From assembly GCA_021372695.1 (NCBI GenBank), contig JAJFTY010000158.1, positions 1-10,771 of the forward strand: DNA of 10,771 bases, given 5' to 3'. Below are positions 6,888 to 10,771 of the stretch, in pieces. The notes under the pieces are model-generated. The model did not search any database and was not told the DNA's origin. It was given only the letters and a program-made list of their open reading frames with translations. The number at the start of each line of letters is the position of its first letter. Position 1 is the first letter of the stretch. Both the position numbers and the translations under genes were made by a program. The stretch comes from Deltaproteobacteria bacterium (lineage in GTDB: Bacteria > Desulfobacterota > Syntrophia > Syntrophales > UBA5619).

Positions 6888-9605
6888 CTATTGCCCCCAG
6901 AACTTCGGCACCGCCGAGATGACCGCATCGCTGTAGGTATCACGGTACTGCATGTAGATCTCCGGGGCATAGGCTTCCAGAAATTCGGCGTAATTCACGG
7001 AGTCGTTCACACGGTCCAGGACGATGGAGCCATAGCCGACCGTGCCTTCCGGCATCTCCGGCATCGGGAAGCCGGCAGGGATCGGCTCGCGTCCCGCACC
7101 CCAGTAATGGACGCACCCGCCGGTCGGTGTCGGCGTCCAATAGCAATGGGCCGGTATCGTGTATCCCCAGGTATAGAAGGGCCTCGGGTCGCCCCAGGCG
7201 TACCTTGCCCCGCTGGCGCTGAGTTCATAGGCATAAGCGCCTTCCACGGCCGGCCAAGTGAAATAGGCGAGGGACACGACGTAATTCTCCCAGCGGTAGG
7301 GTCCGGTGAAATGGTAGGCCACCGGAATTCCGTTGGTCGGGCTGTTCAACAGGGTGACGACCGCCTTGCCGGTGCCGACGTACTGGGTCACGACGCCGGC
7401 GTCGGTGACGAACTTCCTGTAGACCTCGACCGTGACCGTATCCTCGGCCTTGTCTCCCGGGTCGGCCTGGGCCTTGTAGACGACGGCCGGGGCGCTCGTG
7501 GTGACGGCGCCGGCCATGGCCGTTTCACCCTCGCGGTGAAGGCCTCCTCCCCCCGCGCCCTTGACGCTCCACCGGTACTCGAATGCGTCGCCGGCGATGG
7601 TTCCCTTGACGGCGTGGAAGGTTTTTTCGTAATTGGGGATCAGGGTAGCGGACGACGGCTCCACGTGGACGTCCGGCGGGACGGCGACGACGTCGAAATA
7701 TTCATACCCGTTCGACACGGCGAGGTCCTTGGTGACGCCGCCCAGGTCCCAGCCGAGCATGGCGATATCGAAGCCTTTCAGGATTTTCGCATACATTTCG
7801 GCGGAAGTGGAGACCTGTTCCAGCCTTTCCGCCGAGAGGACATACCTGAGCAGCCGGGACGCCACAAATTTGCAGACGGCTTTTCGCAGCTCACCGTCCG
7901 TGAGGTAGGCCTTGAGCAGTGCCCTTCCGGCGCCGTCGTAGTCGTTGGCAGCGATATTCTGGGCGATATTGACGCCGGCCTTGATGAAAAAGCCCACGAG
8001 TACGGTGCAGAATTCGCCGAGATCCTTTCCAGCCATCATGTTGACCGTGTCCTTGGCCGACAGGGCGAAAGCGACCGGCAGGAAGTAATCCTTCACCACG
8101 GAGACGACCCCCATCAGGGTCTGCATGGCAAGGTAGTCGTTGCGGTTGACGTCTTCCATGGCCCAGGACGGCGGCAGCAATCCCGCGACCGTCGTGCCGC
8201 CGACGGCCACGACCTTGTAATAGCCGTGTTTGGCGTCGGCCGGGGCTTTGTCGAGGACGATGGGATCGGCCTTGACGGGATCGTAGGGAAGCTTTTCCCA
8301 GACAAAGTAGTCCAGCGATGTCCCGATGACGCCCGACAGTCCGGCGGTGGACTTCAGGTAGCCGCTCGCAACCTTTTCATACAGGGCGCTGGAGAGCAGG
8401 TGGTCCGCGCCCGACTGGTCCTGGTAGCCAGCGTAAAAAACCCAGTAATAGCAGTGCCTGCGGTACGAATTCTGAATGACGAGGCCGTCGCCGTTGGTTT
8501 CGCTCATGATCTGGATGCCGGATAAAGGATTTGCGGACGTGACTGCGATCTGGACCGGCGTCGTGTCCAGCGGCGTTCGTGAGGCGGCGGAAGAGGCGGG
8601 TAAGGCCGCGGACAGGGCCGCGGGCGCGGCAGCCTCCCTCGCCTCGACAGGCACAAGGATATCCCGGGCCGTCGCGATCGCGGCTTTGATGGCCGCATCG
8701 CCCGCGTCCAGGGCTCCCGGGTCCTCGGCCAGGCGGGCTTCGATCACGGAGGCCAGATGTTTCACCGTCTGGGCCGATTCGATCATGGCCAGGACCTCCT
8801 TCCAGTTTTCTGGGGGCAGGTTTGGCCCGCCGATGTCGAGAAACATAAGCGCCGTCGCCGTGCTCAGGGCGCTGAGCCGACCCATCCCCGGATCCACGGC
8901 ATCGCAATAGCCCATCAGGATCACGCGCTCCTGGGGGTCCGTGACCATGACCAGGACGAGACCGCTGGCAGGCTGGGTGACGGCATAGGTCCCGTTCGCC
9001 TGGACCGCCGCCTTTCCCAGGAAGGCCTGCACCTGCACGTCCGCATGGGTGAGCCCTATCCCGGCCGGCAGGGTGACGGAGCCGACGGCCGAGGTCGACA
9101 GCGGCTTCCGCAAATCCGCCAACCGCTGCAAAACATAGATGGCGTCCGAAAAACCGATGTGGCCGTCCGCGTCCGTGTCGGTTTCATCTGTCTGGACGTT
9201 CCCCGGTATACCGTCCCCGTTCAGCCTCGCCATCGTCTTCAAGGCGACAACGGCATCGGCGGTTGTCAGGGCGCCGTCGCCGTTTATGTCGCCTTCCAGG
9301 GGTGTGCGGGCCGCGACGCAATCCGCGGATGCCCCGCCGTCGGTTCCCGCGCAGCCCCAGACCCAAGGGCCGCTGCCGCTTACGTCGGAGGGCGTCCCGG
9401 CACGGCAAAGATCCGCCGCCGGTGCAGCATCCAACGTGCGTCCGTGTGACGGCCCGCAGGCTCCCGCAACGGGACCGGATGTGGGTCTCCGGTCAAAGGC
9501 CCCTGCCGCAGCCAATGGAGCCTCTTCCGCGGAGGAAACAGGGTCCCGCATGAATAGAAACAACGAAATGATCGCCATGACGATGAACGCGCTTTTGCTG
9601 TGCAT
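6888..9605 (-). CDS. Large secreted multidomain protein with Cys4 module, dockerin-like pair and Ig-like domain
   Basis: Secreted protein of 905 residues; I do not recognise the whole. In order: signal peptide (1-26, VSSA cleavage). A small module (about 48-98) with Cys at 50, 67, 85 and 96 and the string SGSGPWVWGCAG, a pattern common in secreted bacterial proteins. A dockerin-like pair (105-166) with two well-formed calcium loops (D106-N108-D110-G111-D117 and D143-D145-D147-G148-D154). A strand-rich segment (170-235). A helical, Ala-rich region (240-345). An unassigned region (350-640). An Ig/PKD-like domain (about 641-752; EPSSATLIPNYEKTFHA start). A Tyr/Trp-rich C-terminal region (760-905), possibly ligand-binding. 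The start is supported by AAGGAG nine bases upstream (9615-9620) and the signal peptide. No catalytic motif is evident. It is divergent from a response regulator and upstream of the propeller protein, suggesting co-regulation. Confidence 0.87.
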   Translation of the reverse strand: MHSKSAFIVMAIISLFLFMRDPVSSAEEAPLAAAGAFDRRPTSGPVAGACGPSHGRTLDAAPAADLCRAGTPSDVSGSGPWVWGCAGTDGGASADCVAARTPLEGDINGDGALTTADAVVALKTMARLNGDGIPGNVQTDETDTDADGHIGFSDAIYVLQRLADLRKPLSTSAVGSVTLPAGIGLTHADVQVQAFLGKAAVQANGTYAVTQPASGLVLVMVTDPQERVILMGYCDAVDPGMGRLSALSTATALMFLDIGGPNLPPENWKEVLAMIESAQTVKHLASVIEARLAEDPGALDAGDAAIKAAIATARDILVPVEAREAAAPAALSAALPASSAASRTPLDTTPVQIAVTSANPLSGIQIMSETNGDGLVIQNSYRRHCYYWVFYAGYQDQSGADHLLSSALYEKVASGYLKSTAGLSGVIGTSLDYFVWEKLPYDPVKADPIVLDKAPADAKHGYYKVVAVGGTTVAGLLPPSWAMEDVNRNDYLAMQTLMGVVSVVKDYFLPVAFALSAKDTVNMMAGKDLGEFCTVLVGFFIKAGVNIAQNIAANDYDGAGRALLKAYLTDGELRKAVCKFVASRLLRYVLSAERLEQVSTSAEMYAKILKGFDIAMLGWDLGGVTKDLAVSNGYEYFDVVAVPPDVHVEPSSATLIPNYEKTFHAVKGTIAGDAFEYRWSVKGAGGGGLHREGETAMAGAVTTSAPAVVYKAQADPGDKAEDTVTVEVYRKFVTDAGVVTQYVGTGKAVVTLLNSPTNGIPVAYHFTGPYRWENYVVSLAYFTWPAVEGAYAYELSASGARYAWGDPRPFYTWGYTIPAHCYWTPTPTGGCVHYWGAGREPIPAGFPMPEMPEGTVGYGSIVLDRVNDSVNYAEFLEAYAPEIYMQYRDTYSDAVISAVPKFWGQ

Positions 9606-9618
9606 GGTTCGTTACTCC

Positions 9619-9635
9619 TTTGTGAGACTCACAAA
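9619..9635. promoter_or_regulatory. Perfect 17-bp palindrome overlapping the ribosome binding site of the large secreted protein
   Basis: TTTGTGAG-A-CTCACAAA is a perfect 8-1-8 dyad. On the minus-strand mRNA it can fold as a seven-pair hairpin with a three-base loop, and its last two bases are the first two of the AAGGAG ribosome site (9615-9620). It could be a protein operator or a translation-control hairpin. The core TGTGA-N3-TCACA has CRP-like half-sites but the wrong spacing for CRP. Confidence 0.55.
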
Positions 9636-9660
9636 AAGAGAGGGCGGTCATCTGCGTTAC

Positions 9661-9682
9661 TGTTCAATGAAAGCACTGAACA
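9661..9682. promoter_or_regulatory. Imperfect 22-bp dyad, candidate operator
   Basis: TGTTCAATG (9661-9669), four bases, then CACTGAACA (9674-9682): nine-base arms with a single mismatch. It sits about 56 bp upstream of the minus-strand start at 9605 and 135 bp upstream of the response regulator start, in the divergent control region. Confidence 0.45.
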
Positions 9683-9721
9683 ACCGGGCAACCGCTGTGA
9701 GCTGGTGGTCGGAGTCCTATT

Positions 9722-9731
9722 TGTTCAATGA
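9722..9731 (+). promoter_or_regulatory. Second copy of the TGTTCAATGA element
   Basis: TGTTCAATGA here is an exact ten-base direct repeat of 9661-9670, offset by 61 bp, about six helical turns. Repetition of the half-site on the regulator-gene side suggests a DNA-binding protein acting on both divergent promoters. It could also be part of a -35-like TTGTTC (9721-9726), but no convincing -10 follows. Confidence 0.4.
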
Positions 9732-9734
9732 GTG

Positions 9735-9749
9735 TCGATACTTTATCGA
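9735..9749. promoter_or_regulatory. Short palindrome TCGATA-CTT-TATCGA
   Basis: A perfect 6-3-6 dyad lies just after the second TGTTCAATGA copy, in the most AT-rich part of the window. It may belong to the promoter or operator of the response regulator gene; position is the only support. Confidence 0.35.
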
Positions 9750-9760
9750 AATTGATTCGG

Positions 9761-9784
9761 CAAGTGACTGAAATAAGTCATTTG
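9761..9784. promoter_or_regulatory. Imperfect dyad upstream of the response regulator
   Basis: CAAGTGACT (9761-9769) and AGTCATTTG (9776-9784) form nine-base arms with one mismatch, G-U in RNA, around GAAATA. It ends 32 bases before the regulator ATG. It could be an operator for autoregulation or a 5' leader hairpin. Confidence 0.4.
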
Positions 9785-9816
9785 CATTGCGATTTGGGAA
9801 GAGGTATGGGTGGCCT

Positions 9817-10452
9817 ATGGAAAAAGGCGCCATTTGCATCGAGATCGTCGAAGACAATCCCACGGCATCGGATCTCCTCAGGGAGTACCTGAAGAGCGGA
9901 ACCACGGAAGTCGCAGCGGTTTACGCTTCGGGGGAAGAGGCCCTGGACCAAATCGGCCGCACGTCGCGCCTCCCGGACATTGTCCTCATGGACATCCATC
10001 TGCCGGGGATCTCCGGGATCGAGACGACGCGAAGGCTGAAGGCGAAGCATCCGGGAGTGGAGATCATCATGCTGACGATCTATGAGGATTCCCCGACGAT
10101 TATTGAAGCGATCAAGGCCGGGGCTTCAGGATACCTGCTGAAAGGCACCGCAAAAAATGATCTGCTCACGGCATCCCGGGAGGTCCTGAACGGGGGATCG
10201 TTTTTGACCGGCAAGGTGGCCAGACGGGTGTTGCAGGAGTTCCAGGCGTTTCCGGATGGAAAGGCTTACGGCCTCACGGAGAGGGAAGAGGAGATTCTGA
10301 AGGAACTGATCAAGGGGGATGCCTACAAGGAGATAGCGCGCAAATTCAGCCTCAGTGTCCATACGGTCAACAATCACATCCGCCGGATCTACGAAAAGAT
10401 GCAGGTGCACTCCCGGGGCGAAGCGACCGCCAAGCTCAATCATCCGCCTTGA
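9817..10452 (+). CDS. NarL/FixJ-family response regulator (REC + LuxR-type HTH)
   Basis: Cytoplasmic two-component response regulator of 211 residues. The receiver domain (about 6-122) has the acidic pair E12/D13, phospho-acceptor D59 in IVLMDIHLPG, switch Thr87 and Lys109 in GYLLK, so it should be phosphorylatable. A linker leads to a LuxR-type helix-turn-helix (about 151-207): LTEREEEILKELIKG, then YKEIARKFSLSVHTVNNHI as the DNA-binding helices. ATG 9817 is chosen since the family starts close to the first strand. Its ribosome site is weak or distant (GGAAGAGG at 9797-9804, 12 bases away). An in-frame TTG at 9787 would add ten unusual residues. The gene is divergent from the secreted protein genes and converges on a histidine kinase gene, overlapping it by 17 bp. 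The kinase is probably its partner, and nearby dyads are candidate targets. Confidence 0.94.
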   Translation: MEKGAICIEIVEDNPTASDLLREYLKSGTTEVAAVYASGEEALDQIGRTSRLPDIVLMDIHLPGISGIETTRRLKAKHPGVEIIMLTIYEDSPTIIEAIKAGASGYLLKGTAKNDLLTASREVLNGGSFLTGKVARRVLQEFQAFPDGKAYGLTEREEEILKELIKGDAYKEIARKFSLSVHTVNNHIRRIYEKMQVHSRGEATAKLNHPP

Positions 10453-10771
10453 CGGCGGGGTCGGGGGTGAGCGAGACGCGGATTTCGAAGCCCATTCCCG
10501 GCTGCGAGCGGAATTGCAGGCTGGCGCCGATTTCGTCGCACCTCTGCTGAATATTCCTCAGGCCGTAGTGGTTCTGCGAAGACGCGCCGGAACCGATCCC
10601 GCGGCCGTTGTCCGAAATGGCCAACACAAGCGCCCCTCCCTTTTCGCGGATCGAGACGCCGACCCGCGTGGCCCGTGAATGCTTCAGTGCATTCATGATC
10701 GCCTCTTGCGTGATCTTCGTCAGGTTGTGAACCGCAAGCGACGGCAGCGGCAGATCGTGATTTTCGACGTC
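10436..10771 (-). CDS. NarX/DegS-type sensor histidine kinase, C-terminal ATPase domain (5'-truncated by window edge)
   Basis: This is the last 111 residues of a histidine kinase whose start lies beyond the window. The frame is open to the edge. The N box is clear (HNLTKITQEAIMNALKHSRA, with the Glu, Asn and KHS of HisKA_3-type kinases), followed by G1 (ISDNGRGI) and G2 (HYGLRNIQQRCDEIGASL). This is the Bergerat ATP-binding fold that phosphorylates the kinase His, which is not visible here. The NarX-type form matches the NarL-type regulator next door, so they are likely cognate. The tail after the last strand (about ten residues ending in VKADD) is encoded in the segment that overlaps the regulator's 3' end. 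Sensor domain and membrane topology cannot be seen. Confidence 0.93.
   Translation of the reverse strand, partial: DVENHDLPLPSLAVHNLTKITQEAIMNALKHSRATRVGVSIREKGGALVLAISDNGRGIGSGASSQNHYGLRNIQQRCDEIGASLQFRSQPGMGFEIRVSLTPDPAVKADD

Noticed and set aside
6713..6970. N-terminal extension of the propeller gene to 6970
   Set aside because: The frame is open, but the extra 86 residues are Arg/Pro/Ser-rich and random-looking, overlap the 3' end of the neighbouring gene, and would bury the signal peptide that begins at 6712.
6801..8525. Plus-strand open frame of 574 codons
   Set aside because: It is antisense to the 905-residue secreted protein gene, has no credible start context or recognisable family, and is explained by GC-rich third positions. 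The minus-strand frame has a ribosome site, signal peptide and clear domains.
9619..9635. CRP binding site
   Set aside because: The half-sites TGTGA and TCACA are present, but they are separated by three bases instead of six, so a standard CRP dimer would not fit.
9787..9816. TTG start for the response regulator
   Set aside because: There is no ribosome site before it, and it adds ten residues not typical of receiver domains. ATG 9817 starts right before the first strand.

Overview
The window is GC-rich and densely coding. It looks like chromosomal DNA from a Gram-negative bacterium: it carries a lipoprotein signal peptide with Ser at +2, a BamE-like exported protein, a GspE/PilB-type secretion ATPase and secreted proteins with paired calcium-loop (dockerin-like) modules. 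This combination, especially the 'GD-x-(D/N)-x-(D/S)-G ... DAI...LQ' modules, reminds me of Desulfobacterota (former deltaproteobacteria, for example Syntrophales-like lineages). That is an inference from style, not a database match.

Layout. (1) 3-2309, plus strand: the C-terminal four-fifths of UvrA, the damage-recognition ATPase of nucleotide excision repair, cut by the window start. (2) 2290-5269, plus strand: a probable transcription unit that begins inside the last codons of uvrA. It holds an orphan GspE/PilB-type ATPase, a possible 28-residue peptide with a strong ribosome binding site, a PEGA-domain lipoprotein whose ATG overlaps the small ORF's stop (ATGA), and a small BamE/SmpA-like exported protein. 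(3) 5270-5464: convergent junction. (4) 9605-5465, minus strand: two secreted proteins in tandem. One is a 905-residue multidomain protein (Cys4 module, dockerin-like pair, helical middle, Ig-like domain, aromatic-rich tail). The other is a 415-residue seven-bladed Ycf48/BNR-like beta-propeller with a C-terminal dockerin-like pair. (5) 9606-9816: a divergent regulatory region rich in dyad symmetry. (6) 9817-10452, plus strand: a NarL/LuxR-type response regulator. (7) 10771-10436, minus strand: the C-terminal ATPase domain of a NarX-type histidine kinase, cut by the window end. The kinase and regulator genes converge, and their coding ends overlap by 17 bp.

How it may fit together (inference): the kinase/regulator pair probably forms one two-component system. 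The regulator is divergently transcribed from the large secreted protein, with symmetric operator-like sites between them, so the two secreted dockerin-like proteins are natural candidate targets. The ATPase-lipoprotein-BamE-like cluster may be a second envelope-associated unit. I see no mobile element, CRISPR array, tRNA or rRNA. No gap between genes exceeds about 210 bases.
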